Below, in pieces: positions 54,807 through 64,000 of a stretch of 64,000 nucleotides of DNA (positions are counted from its first letter, which is position 1; each line of letters opens with the position of its first letter). The position numbers were made by a program, and so were the translations under genes. The notes beneath the pieces are model-generated. The model saw only the letters and a program-made list of their open reading frames with translations, was not told the DNA's origin and searched no databases. Source of the DNA: Ophioderma brevispina (lineage: Eukaryota > Echinodermata > Ophiuroidea > Amphilepidida > Ophiodermatidae); the NCBI GenBank assembly GCA_023653785.1, contig JAMKCH010058083.1, positions 62,001-126,000 of the forward strand, written 5' to 3'.

Positions 54807-56265
54807 TCTATTTATTAATACCGTGGTCTGTCTGTCTATCTTTCTCTATCTGTCTGTCTATCCGGTGTGTCTGACCGCGTCCTATTTGTTCTCGGAGACC
54901 GAGGGTCGCGCGGTCCCCTGAACCTTGGTGGGTGTGCCCCTTGACAGCGAAGACCGATTTGAATTTGTTAGTGGATCAAATGTCATCGGGGTCATTCGAG
55001 GTCAAAAGAGGTCAAAAGACCGTGTCATTTCTCGGAGACCAAGGTCGCACGTGTCCTGAAACGTGGTGGGTGGGTGCCCCTTGACCATCCGAGACTCGGT
55101 TTGTATTGGTTAGTGATCAAAGGTCATCAGGGGTCCTTCAAAGTCAAATGAGGTTAATGGGGTACACGTTGGTGATGGACATGAAACTTGGCTGGTGGGG
55201 TCGATTTTTTTGATACCCGCCAAATTGTTGTAAGGTCACACGAAGGCATCAGGGCATTCAAGGCCAAATGAGGTTAAACGTTTTTTTTCTCGTAGACCGA
55301 GGGTCGCACGTTCCTGAAACTTGGTGGGTGGGTGCCTCTTGACCGTCGAAGACCGAGTTGTATTGGTTAGTGGGCCAAGTCATCGAAGGTCATTCAAGGT
55401 CAAAAAAGTTCAAATGGGTTAAACAGTAGTGTTATGGACTGAAACTTGGAGGGTGGGGGTCGATTTTTGTGCCGAATATTTTTGAAGGTCACGACAGGTC
55501 ATCAGGTGTCATTCAGTCAAATGAGGTTAAACATTTTTTTCTCAGAGACCGGGGTCGCCGTGTCCTGAAACTTGGTGGGTGGGTCCTCCTTGGGCGTCCG
55601 AAGACCGAGGTTGTTTGGTTAGTGGATTAAGGTCATCAGGGGGAATTCAAGGTCAATGAGGTCAAATGGGGTATACGTTGGTGTATGGTTTTTGTATGGA
55701 CATGAAACTTGAGGGTGGGGGTCGATTTTTGATGCCAAAAATTTTAAGGGCATGACAAGGTCATTGGGGTCATTAAAGTCAAAGGGTAAACTTTGGTTTT
55801 TCCGACGAAACTTGGTGGGCAGGGTTGATTGTTAATGACAAAATTTTGAAGGTCAGACAAGGTAATCAGGGGTCATTCAAAGTCAAGGAGGTCAATGGAG
55901 TAAATGTTTTGTGTATGCATGCCACTTGGAAGGTTGGGTCGATTTTTGATGCCGAAAATTTTAAGGTCCGTCCAAGGTCATTAGGGGTCATTCAAGGTCA
56001 ATGAGGTCAATGGAGTAAATGTTGGTTTATGGACATGCAACTGGAGGGTCAACGAGGTCAATTGGGTAAAACTTTGGTGGTATCCCAGCGAAACTTGGTG
56101 GGTGGTGGCTATTGATGATTCCAAAATTGTAAATGTTCTTGACGAGTCCTCAGAGGTCATTCCAGTTCAAAGGCACCGCGAAACCTGGGGTCCATTCATG
56201 CAGGTGATCGCGAATCCAGGTGGCTGGCGAAAGCCCAGCTGATCGGGAAACCCGGGACCGCCTAG
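54807..56265 (+). mobile_element. Helitron-like non-autonomous element with minisatellite core
   Basis: The 5' end TCTATTTATTAATACCGTGG lies in a TA tract and is followed by a GTCTGTCTATC-rich stretch. The 3' end has two short hairpins with GAAA/AAA loops (CTGGC..GCCCAG and CGGG..CCCG at ~56223-56254) and closes with CTAG before T. TC...hairpin-CTAG is the Helitron end pattern. The middle is a minisatellite: GAGACCGAGGGTCGCACG and GAAACTTGGTGGGTGGG blocks alternate with AGGTCATCAGGGGTCATTCA arrays, period ~255 bp for the dimer. No Rep/helicase. Confidence 0.5.
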
Positions 56266-57003
56266 TATATATTATACCGTGGTCTGTCCTTTGTCTATGC
56301 TGTCTGTCTGTGGTGTCTGACCGCGTCGATGTTCTCGGTGACCGAGGGTCGCACGGTTCTGAACTTTGTGGGTGGTGGCCCGTGACCGAACGAAGACCGA
56401 GTTTTGGTAATTGGTTATGGATCAAAGGTCATCGGGTGTCCTTCGAGGTCAAAAGAGGTCAAATGGACCACGCCTATTTGCTCGAACAAGGGTCCGCCAC
56501 GGTCCTCAACTTGGTGGTGGGTGGCCCCATGACCGAACGGGTAGGGTCGATTGTTGATGCCAAAAAATGTTAAGTCACGACAAGGTCATTATTTCATTCG
56601 AAGGTCAATGAGGTCAAAGTCTATTTTCTCAGAGACTGAGGGTTGCATGTTCCTGAAACTTGGTGGGTGGGTGGGCCCTTTGACATTCGAAGACCGAGGT
56701 TTGTATTGGTTAGTGAATCAAAGGTCTCAGGGGTCATTCAAGTTCAAAGGAGGTCAAATGGGGAAAACATTGGTGTATGGATATGAAACTTGGTGGGTAG
56801 GGTCGAATTGTTGGGCTACAATTTTTAAAGGTCCATTACAGGTCATCAGAGGTCATTCAAGTCAAGGAGGTCAAATGGGGTAACTTTGGTGTATTCACAC
56901 ACTTGGTGGGCGGGGTTGATGTTGATGCCGAAAAATGTTAAAGGTCATGACAAGGTCATCAGGGGTCATTCAAGGTCAAAAGAGGTCAATGGTAAACACT
57001 GAG
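56266..57003 (+). mobile_element. Second, 3'-truncated Helitron-like copy in tandem
   Basis: It begins at the base after CTAG with TATATATTATACCGTGGTCTG and repeats the same order: GTCTGTCTGTGGTGTCTGACC, GACCGAGGGTCGCACGG, AACTTTGTGGGTGG and AGGTCA arrays. It ends near GGTAAACACTGAG without the terminal hairpins. Confidence 0.5.
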
Positions 57004-57159
57004 TATAAAACCTGTAGATATATCTCATTTGTAACAGTATTCACCTGAAGAGCCGAAATGCTAAACTATAGTCGTGAAGTGAATTAAATTAAATCGTTTG
57101 GAGAAATAAATCGTCCATCAGACTCATTTTAATTTCTTACTATCTACAGACCGTGTTGA

Positions 57160-57262
57160 CTTATAAATGACTTATTATCTATTATATATAGATATATATA
57201 TAATATATATATATTATATTATATATATATATATAGATATATATATATATTATATATATATT
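57160..57262. repeat. (TA)n microsatellite
   Basis: TA tract with AGA interruptions. Confidence 0.9.
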
Positions 57263-57589
57263 CACAAAACGCTATTCGTTCGCACTTTTACCTGTTTGCT
57301 TGGACATCCAGCGTATCGAATACGAATTCGATTGTTTGTGAAACCGTTTTATACAAATCGGTGTTAATTCGAGTGATGAAGGGTGCATGTAAGCGCAACT
57401 TCGACCATTTCCCTTCCCTTCCTTATTCCTTTCTCCCCTTGTCCCCACTTTTCCTTTTGCATGCTTGCTACAGCTTTCCTGCTTTTTTTATTTGCTTTTT
57501 CGTGCTATGTTGTCGGTTGTAGGCTTTCGGAGGTGAATTGTCATCAGTCCCCCGCATCAGTCCTCCATTGCCTAATCGCCTCTCGGCAG

Positions 57590-57780
57590 TACTTAACCCC
57601 CACGAGCTCGAAGATTGACGTACACTCTACATATCAGTGCCATCTCCAGCCTGCCAATGTGGACCTCCATCACAGACTGCGGAGCACATTCTTTCAATGA
57701 TTGCCCTACCTTTCGTTCCCGCCGGTGGATACAGATTTCTCAACCCAACCAATCAACCGTGGTTGGCTGCCATCGTTTTT
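57590..57780 (+). pseudogene. LINE C-terminal Cys/His box fragment
   Basis: The frame reads ISVPSPACQCGPPSQTAEHI then LSMIALPF and WLAAIVFSTHLDCCL. CxCG..xQTAEHIL followed by a Trp/Ala.. segment is the usual C-terminal zinc-like box of Jockey/I-like LINEs. The final Cys of the box is not preserved. Confidence 0.6.
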
Positions 57781-58349
57781 AGCACACATTTGGACTGCTG
57801 CCTCATACGTAAAAGAAGAAGAAGGATTAGCCTGAAGCCTGCAAGCCTGTTGTTTGGACTTCAACATCTACATCAAGCGACCTAGGGTGACCGATTCGAC
57901 AACCTCGCCCACCAGCGCGTCAGTATATGGCCAAAATCTTTCAAGCAAACATGGAAGTAAGAAATAAAAGGCTGTAGTCAGGCCCCCCTCTCTCTGTGAC
58001 TCAGCATATTGGTGACACCACAAGGCGCCGCCTTGGACGAAAGCGTCAAATTTATTTGATGTGCTATCTGCTGCTATCCAATGCCATCTGGCATACTGGT
58101 ATGCCATTTGCTACGTTCATCGACATAGCATACCTGGTTGCTGTTGGTTGCTGTGGCCCACTGTATTATGGGGCCGTTGTTATGTCCCTTAGCTGTCGAG
58201 CTCTGGTAAATATTCCCACCGCGGAAGCTCCAAACGAGTGGTAATGAATGAACATTAAAATTGATTTACGGGAATCGGCATACAGCCACAGTCAATTCCA
58301 ATTGATTGTTGTTCCCTGCTGAATTGCCCGAGGCCAAAACGGGCGCAAC

Positions 58350-59400
58350 TCTAATGAGTGGAGATTGCCCAGTCAGGACTCAGAAGTAAATACATCGACT
58401 ATGAAAAGGAGTTCGACTCGGTAGATCATGAGAACTTATTTGCAGCCTTGAGGAAAGTTGGAGTCAATGAGGGATATGTAAAGATCATAGAGGGCATATG
58501 CACAAATGCAACCGCTACTATTTACAAGACAATGATGTTTCCAAGCTTATCCAAAATTAAAAGAGGGTGCGTCAAGGAGACACTATATCACCAAAGATAT
58601 TTACCGTAGCAATTGAAGAAGTAGTCTTCAAGAAACCAGAACTAAAGGAAAGAGGCCTTAATGTAGATGGAGAATGGTTGACAGATTTGAGGTTTGCTGA
58701 TGATGTTGCCCTGTTAACAGCCTCAGTCAAGGACATGGAACATCAACTTAACTTATTTCTGAGAGCAAGAAGATAGGCCTGAAAATCTACAAAGGCAAAA
58801 CCAAGTACATGACTAATTATGGCACTAATGAGACTCTGAAATTGAAGAGGATGTTACATGTATAAGCAATACAGTAAAAATGGAAAACAACACCAGGGAA
58901 AGATCCTTTTACGATAAATGCTGGTGGAGCTGCGTTGGTATATATCGTGACATCCTCTGTGACAAAACTCTACCAATGTCAACTAAAGACTCTCATTTCG
59001 ATCAGAGTAACCTGCCCACTACACCTTGGTGCAAGATCTGGACCACAGCCAAGAGCTTGAGCAGAAACTTGTTACCACTCAAAAGAAGCCTGATACAAAT
59101 CAGAAATACCGAAATCAGAAGCCAAACGCAAAGTCAAGAGCATACTAGAGAAACTAAAAGAAGCCCCATGGAGATGGGCGGGGCATGTGTCCAAAAATGC
59201 AAGACAATAGACGACAAACAAGAGTGCAAATTGGCAGCCAAGATCAGGAAAAAGATAAGAGACCCACAGAAGAGAAGATTCGGGTGGGACTTTACATCAT
59301 ACCTGCACCACAGGACCAGACTGCTTCCATCCGAAGAAGATGGCAGTTGCTTTGAAGAGTGCTTACATCCAACATTGGATGCAACAGCCCGGTAAAGGTA
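58350..59400 (+). pseudogene. RTE-like LINE reverse transcriptase, decayed
   Basis: YIDYEKEFDSVDHENLFAAL (motif A, Asp kept; ~58391), VNEGYVKIIEGICTNATATI, RGCVK then a frame change to RQGDTISPKIFTVAIEEV (motif B), TDLRFADDVALLTASVKDME (motif C FADD intact, ~58692), KTKYMTNYGTNE, IYRDILCDKTLPMSTK, CKIWTT (from 'CETWTT'), WRWAGHVSK-type box and FTSYLHHRTRL. Several frameshifts; only the polymerase and tail remain. Confidence 0.85.
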
Positions 59401-60393
59401 AAGAGGTAAAAGGTGTTATTCGACAGGGCTATTTTTGGGTAGGAGATGTAAATTCAGTTTTATTTTTGAGTACAGTTAAAGAGACAAACTGGCACATTTT
59501 GAAAAGCGGCCCTCAAGATTTTTTCAACTCGTATTTTGTTGCATGGTTGTAAGGATTTTTATACAAAAGCCCTCCCCGAAATGATTAAGACCAAATTCCA
59601 GCTGCCTTATGGGTAAACAGAACGATTTTATAAATTTCACGTCGCCGGCGCCGCTAAATTCACAGCAGACGACGACAAGGCGTTTAAACACAGACACACC
59701 ACGCGTATTCCATGTTTTCCACGCTATTCACACTGTTTGGATCGTGCTAATACCTTTGTGGTTTTCATATCAGTAGTACGAGTCAAAAAATATTCATGTA
59801 ATTACACAGTTGTTGATTAATTCTGGAACACTTAAACTGTGGCCTACAAATTACCTGAGGTCTTTATCCCCTCAAAATATCATGTCCCTATCTGTTTTGG
59901 GTATGTTATTTTTATGTGTAAAATATATCTTTGTTCTTCAATGGCCTAGACTATCATTTGCGACAATTTAAGAAATTTCATATTTTTTGAAACTGTGCCT
60001 GCCAGCTTTAAAGAGTACTAAATGCCAACCAGAATCAACTATTAACTCAAGACCCCTGTACTTTTATTTTTTCAATATAGTTATGTGTGATGAGGACGTA
60101 AAACGTTAAGAAAGAATTGTAAATTGTGGGGTTAAATAGCGTCACTTTATTCTGCAACAATATAAAATAGTCCGATTTTTCCTTCTTTCTGGGCACTGTT
60201 TGCTACGCTGAACGCTGTTCATTTTTAATGTGATCTGTATGGATAAGCGCAAACCGACTACTTTGATTCAAACGACTGTAACTCGGTCTAGACCTAACTG
60301 ATGTGAATGATCTGTGCGAAATTAAAGATAATGAACTAAGCTTTCAATGAATGACATAATTATGTTTGATATTGTTAACTGAAAAAAATTCAA
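59401..60393. other. Intergenic; holds a repeat shared with 15.1 kb
   Basis: 59902-60010 matches 15122-15235 (see there). No gene signal otherwise. Confidence 0.45.
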
Positions 60394-60825
60394 ATGTGCG
60401 GACACAATCAAGGGTCAAGTTTTTTAACTCACCTTGTACAACGATTAAGTGCACATTTCAGTAGTAGAAATTTTTATCTAACTTTTATTGAGTTTTCTAT
60501 GACTGTTTTGAATGACCCTCAGTCCAGTAAGTTTTCCCCGAGAATAAACGAAATAGAAATAAAGAATTTCGCGGTGGTATTTTCGTTTCTGAACCGCAAA
60601 TTTACCAAGCGGTCCATGCTGATTAAACTCCTCAAGACCGTGTTCATATGGTGTGCTTCGCAACTCAGCGACGAAGTATGTTGCCAATTGCTCCCTTGGA
60701 GTGCAGGTATATACGTCAAAACAAAATACTTGCACTTCAGTGACTTCAGCTATCGCAACAACTTGTCACCTTGTCGTGTGACGAAGGCATTATACAATGT
60801 CATGGTTAGAAAGGTTCAGACCTAG
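60394..60825 (+). other. 143-codon open frame, unknown, strand uncertain
   Basis: Plus frame MCGHNQGSSFLTHLVQRLSA, later SDEVCCQLLPWSAGIYVKTK, ends VRKVQT. The minus strand is also open (85 codons, 60478-60735). Base composition is more balanced than in the surroundings. It overlaps the next frame by 29 bp in another phase. No domain is recognised. Coding is possible but the strand is unclear. Confidence 0.2.
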
Positions 60826-61214
60826 ATCACAAAATGAAGGAAATTTGCTGCCGAAGGTAAAACCGTCGAAGAAACGGCCTTTTATTTATTGGCTTGTAAT
60901 TAAGATTCTGTGTCTTTTACACGGTCGGAAAGTTGTATCGACGCGGAAATGTCACAAATGCAGGCTGGATAGTATCCATAACAAGAGGGAGGCTGCTGGG
61001 AACACGGGCCCTTTACCGAACCTCCTCTATCCAGCTGCTCTTGACACGCCGGCAGGAGAGGGTAATGATGATGATTATGAGGAAAAGATTCGGCAAAATT
61101 TTAATGTTAACGAAATCGAAGAAGATCGACAAGATGTCACCAAGTGTGAAGTTTGCTGCTCAGCGTGGTGGAATCCGGATGGAAATTTGCAGAAATATAG
61201 TGATGAAGATATTG
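60797..61214 (+). CDS. Candidate exon 1 of a spliced gene, unknown protein
   Basis: The frame starts MSWLERFRPRSQNEGNLLPK and contains a hydrophobic IYWLVIKILCLLHG, CHKC, REAAGNTGPLPNLLYPAA, an acidic GNDDDYEEKIRQNFN, CEVCC and WWNPDGNLQKYSDEDIG. It ends at G|GTAAGTG (61214/61215), a strong donor, phase 1. Spliced to 61850 the frame continues. CxxC and CxxCC pairs suggest metal binding. A related segment occurs at 45157-45366 on the other strand, so this may be a repeated element rather than a single gene. Confidence 0.4.
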
Positions 61215-61849
61215 GTAAGTGTGGACATAAGGCGTGATTATTTTATTTTTGTCTTATTTAGATCATTCAGTGTTCAAACACTGCTTTCCAATGATGCACA
61301 GGGTTCCAGGACGAATTTGGGACAGCCAGAGGTTTCCACCCTAAACTGGCTGCAATTACTGTACATATGCAGGCGTGATATGGCTTGATGTTCTATCCGA
61401 ATGACAGGATAGTCTAAATGAACCATGGGGACGAGAGGGGAGGGGATTCTAGTTTAATCAATAGTTAAATCAAAAGTATTTGGAAATTTACTGGTAAGCA
61501 TTGGACAAAAGGTGGGGCCCAAAGATTCAAACCTCAAAGTTTGAGAGGAAAATCGTTGTTGATGGGGCGATCACACTTTTATTTTTCATATATCGGGGGA
61601 GTTAGCAGACATTTGCAATACATCTCGAGTGCTTTAATATGTAGACAGGGACAGGTACCCTTGAAACGTGATTCTGAAGTGCCGCAAATGGTGCCAATGA
61701 CAAGTTATTTTGTCTGAGGGGCACTTTTTCGTATTCTATTCCAAATTGTCAAAGCTTATTTTTAAATGCAATTCAAAGGTTTCAGCAATAACAATTGTTG
61801 GAAATGTGTAGCTGGCAAATGTTTACAAGACTCTATTTTTTTATTGCAG

Positions 61850-61887
61850 GTCATGTGGGAATTTGCATTTTACCTTTGACAATTTGA
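61850..61887 (+). CDS. Candidate exon 2 of the same gene
   Basis: CTATTTTTTTATTGCAG ends at 61849, a very good acceptor. Joining to phase 1 at 61214 rebuilds a Gly codon and gives GHVGICILPLTI before TGA at 61885-61887. The implied intron is 635 bp with GT...AG ends. The short terminal exon is plausible but unproven. Confidence 0.35.
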
Positions 61888-62617
61888 AAACTGATTATAT
61901 TCTAGTAGGTATCCATCTGACAAAATATCTTGTCATTTTAGAGTGCAGTTGCAACACAAGGGTCTTTGGTCGGGTTTTTAAAAATCTAGAATCTAGGAAT
62001 TTTTCGGGTTTAGCGAGGCCTCTGTGCAAAACACGTGTTATATTTGTGTCTGAATGGAACTTTAAAGAGACGAACACATTTCCAGAAGAAGCGCGCCTCA
62101 AATTTTGTTATTAAAACCCGGTTTTTGGCATATAGTTGGATATGCTACCAATGTATTATCACACCTGAAGTGAATAAGCCAATAAGCCGTCTTTATGTAA
62201 TAAGATGATGATTTAGTATTTCTGTCGCACACGATATAAAATCAAAGCATGGTTTTCTATAGGGACGATTACAATACCAGGCAAGTCAAAACAAGGTTTT
62301 CGGCTTTCTTTTGTACTTGTTTTGTCCAATAAACCTTCGAAACGTTGCTCGGTAGGGGTCTACAACTGATAGGGCCTTAAAGTCAATTGAGAGAAAATTC
62401 GTGATCCTAAAAAATCTCCTCCTGTCACTTTAAAAGCTTTTAAAACACACACCTGAAACCTAACCCCAACCCCAAAATTCAATGTTAGGAATGTACCGGG
62501 TGGGGGTGGGAGGGTGGGGTTTTTTTTTTTTTTTAAATGTTTTACCCCAGAGTGACTTTGAACCATTTATACCTAAATTGTTGAACCACCGGTAATCTCC
62601 GTATAAGTATGACATGA
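61888..62617. other. Intergenic, no gene recognised
   Basis: The 83-codon frame at 61863-62114 overlaps exon 2 in another phase and has no recognised domain. AATAAA occurs at 62330 but no transcript end can be assigned. Confidence 0.3.
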
Positions 62618-62760
62618 AAGGGGCATTTTGTGATCCATGGCTTCGTTCCCCGAGTACCTCAAAGAAATTGAGATTTATATATTTCTGAACTGTTGACCCA
62701 TGTGTACAATCTACGTGCAAAATTGTTTCTACCTCGGTGAAATTTAAGGCCCAGGAAATG
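62618..62760 (-). mobile_element. Fragment of the 38.8-42.8 kb MITE, inverted
   Basis: AAAGGGGCATTTTGTGATCC, then ATGGCTTCGTTCCCCGAG, AAATTGAGATTTATATA, CCATGTGTACAATCT.CGTGCAAA matches the reverse complement of the right half of A1 (39000-39128). The other end is lost. Confidence 0.6.
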
Positions 62761-62833
62761 TTTCCTTTTGGTTGTTCTGAGCAAAAGTGTCTCCAAATGT
62801 GGGCGACCAAATTATGAAAAAAAAACACTGTCC

Positions 62834-62874
62834 TGTGTGTGTGTGTGGGGGGGGGGGGGGCGGGCGGGGGGGGG
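62834..62874. repeat. (GT)n and G-run low-complexity tract
   Basis: GTGTGT followed by long G runs broken by single C. It has G-quadruplex potential and is unreliable in assembly. Confidence 0.85.
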
Positions 62875-63089
62875 TATAAACAGAAGAGAATTGTTTGTGG
62901 CGCCCAGTCCTTGGAGGAGCGTAGTAGTGAGCGTTATAAAACAATACAACGGCGCGCGGTACGGGGACCATTAAGGACCATCAAAAATTATTCCTAAGTA
63001 GATCCTCTAAGAGACCATTTTCGTGATTGTTCGGAACCCAAAACTGCACCCCCGCAAGTACCTTGATCAAGGGCAAACCGGAAATCCCT

Positions 63090-63500
63090 GAACGGGTGGG
63101 GGTCCGGTGTCAGCTTTAGGGGACCCTGGCGGGGTGCAGGGGCTGAGACTGACAGGGTCCAGGGGCTCGGGCAGGGGCGGAGCCCCCGAGAACTCTTGGA
63201 ATTTAGCTTATTCGAACCGTCAAGAGGCCACTTTTTGAGGGGTAAATATATTATAGAACCAATTCAAAGAAAAGACTGGTTTCTAAATTTGCTTACTGAG
63301 AACGACCGTATTTATGATTAAGTTTTGTGTACTGCGAGGGGAGATTACACATATACGAGCGCAATGTCTTAACGGGTGGAGTGCAGTGAACAGAAGCCCC
63401 TGCCGTGGTTTTGCAGGGGGCGGATCCCCCGGAATCTCTTGGATTCTAGTTCTTAAGAAGAGTATTTACGGGTAAAGTATATAATAATTTCAATGAAAGA
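63090..63500. repeat. Two-unit tandem repeat, ~242-bp period
   Basis: GCAGGGGCGGAGCCCCC (63171) recurs as GCAGGGGGCGGATCCCCC (63413), followed in both by GGAA.TCTTGGA.T.TAG, GGGTAAA.TAT and TTCAA.GAAAGAC. GCAGGGG..GGAGCCCCC is a common animal repeat style. No ORF. Confidence 0.55.
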
Positions 63501-63835
63501 CCATGGGTACGTAGCCCAACAGACAGCCAGTAGACTATAAGTTTATGGTGCGGGGGCCTATGGAACCGATCCCTACCAATTTTGTTTCCATTGAACACTT
63601 CAGCTCCCCCAAATGACCAAACTAAGGTGAATGGCCCATGGATCCCCCTACCGTTACCAAGTGCATGCCACTTGCCGCCTTGTGATTTTTTTTTAATTTT
63701 ACCCATTTTGGATCACAAGTACTGTGGGCCTATTAACAATTCATGATTACGTTGGCTTCACTTGGAACAAAACCAGTTGGCTTTTGGGAAGCCATTTGTG
63801 ATTGGATTATGATATCTTAAAGTGTTCCTGTTGCC

Positions 63836-63958
63836 GTCCTCTTTCTGCTTCCATTCTTTCTTCCCCAGCCTTATTTTCTCTTTCTTTTTTCTCTCTTTTT
63901 CTCCCTTCTTCTCTTTCGCTCTTTCTTCTATTTTCTTTCTTTCTTCTCTTCTCTTCCT
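63836..63958. repeat. Polypyrimidine tract
   Basis: Almost only C and T on the plus strand, with TTTCT and CTTCT words. It could form triplex (H-DNA) structure. Glu/Lys-rich minus-strand frames are artefacts. Confidence 0.85.
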
Positions 63959-64000
63959 TGAGGATTGGGGGGGGGGGACGTGTTCCACCCCCCACCACCC

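Noticed and set aside
56220..56883. Two ~110-codon plus ORFs
   Set aside because: They lie in the Helitron-like minisatellite and repeat its unit.
57030..57055. CACCTGAAGAGCCGAAATGC as a hammerhead
   Set aside because: CUGAAGA and CGAAA are separated by only two bases, so stem II cannot form.
63758..63998. Glu/Lys-rich minus ORFs
   Set aside because: Translation of the polypyrimidine tract.

Overview
This is an AT-rich window of animal nuclear DNA that is poor in genes and dense in repeats. No ORF looks like a bacterial gene and there is no operon. Non-LTR retrotransposon relics, a tRNA-derived SINE, MITEs, satellites and microsatellites fill it, and a few short open segments have splice-like edges. 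The mix (RTE-like and CR1/L2/Jockey-like LINEs, a SINE with a TATAAAT-type tail, TTAAAGG-ended MITEs, Penelope- and retrozyme-like hammerheads) fits a marine invertebrate, perhaps a non-vertebrate deuterostome. No species can be named. Frame-breaking 1-2 base indels occur everywhere, even in young-looking tandem copies, so part of the damage may be unpolished long-read error.

Layout. 1-7 kb: a minisatellite with a palindromic core, hairpins, a TTAA-flanked MITE, a LINE fragment and a nearly full-length antisense RTE-like element (3530-7005). 7-18 kb: a foldback element, two weak secreted or Cys-rich exon candidates, and repeat families that recur elsewhere (10.6, 12.6, 12.9, 13.4 and 15.1 kb pair with 49.6, 2.0, 24.1, 50.5 and 59.9 kb). 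18.5-19.3 kb: a satellite. 19.9-28.3 kb: three LINE relics. 24.8 and 31.1 kb: two copies of a repeat bounded by C-tract palindromes. 36-43 kb: an unknown minus-strand ORF, a hAT-like MITE, a 28-bp satellite, and a 2.26-kb tandem duplication that records the order of MITE insertions. 46-48.3 kb: inverted arms, TA tracts, a tandem array of ~304-311 nt monomers each carrying a hammerhead ribozyme motif, and a second hammerhead on the opposite strand. 53-59.4 kb: LINE relics and two Helitron-like elements filled with an AGGTCA-rich minisatellite. 60.4-61.9 kb: the best candidate for a spliced host-type gene, though part of it is repeated at 45.2 kb.

The most interesting signal is the hammerhead array at 47.28-48.06 kb. 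Two monomers have the complete catalytic core with paired stems, and stem I changes in a compensatory way between copies. This is the organisation of animal retrozymes, which are small non-autonomous retroelements processed to circular RNA. It lies beside sequence with a Penelope-type hammerhead.
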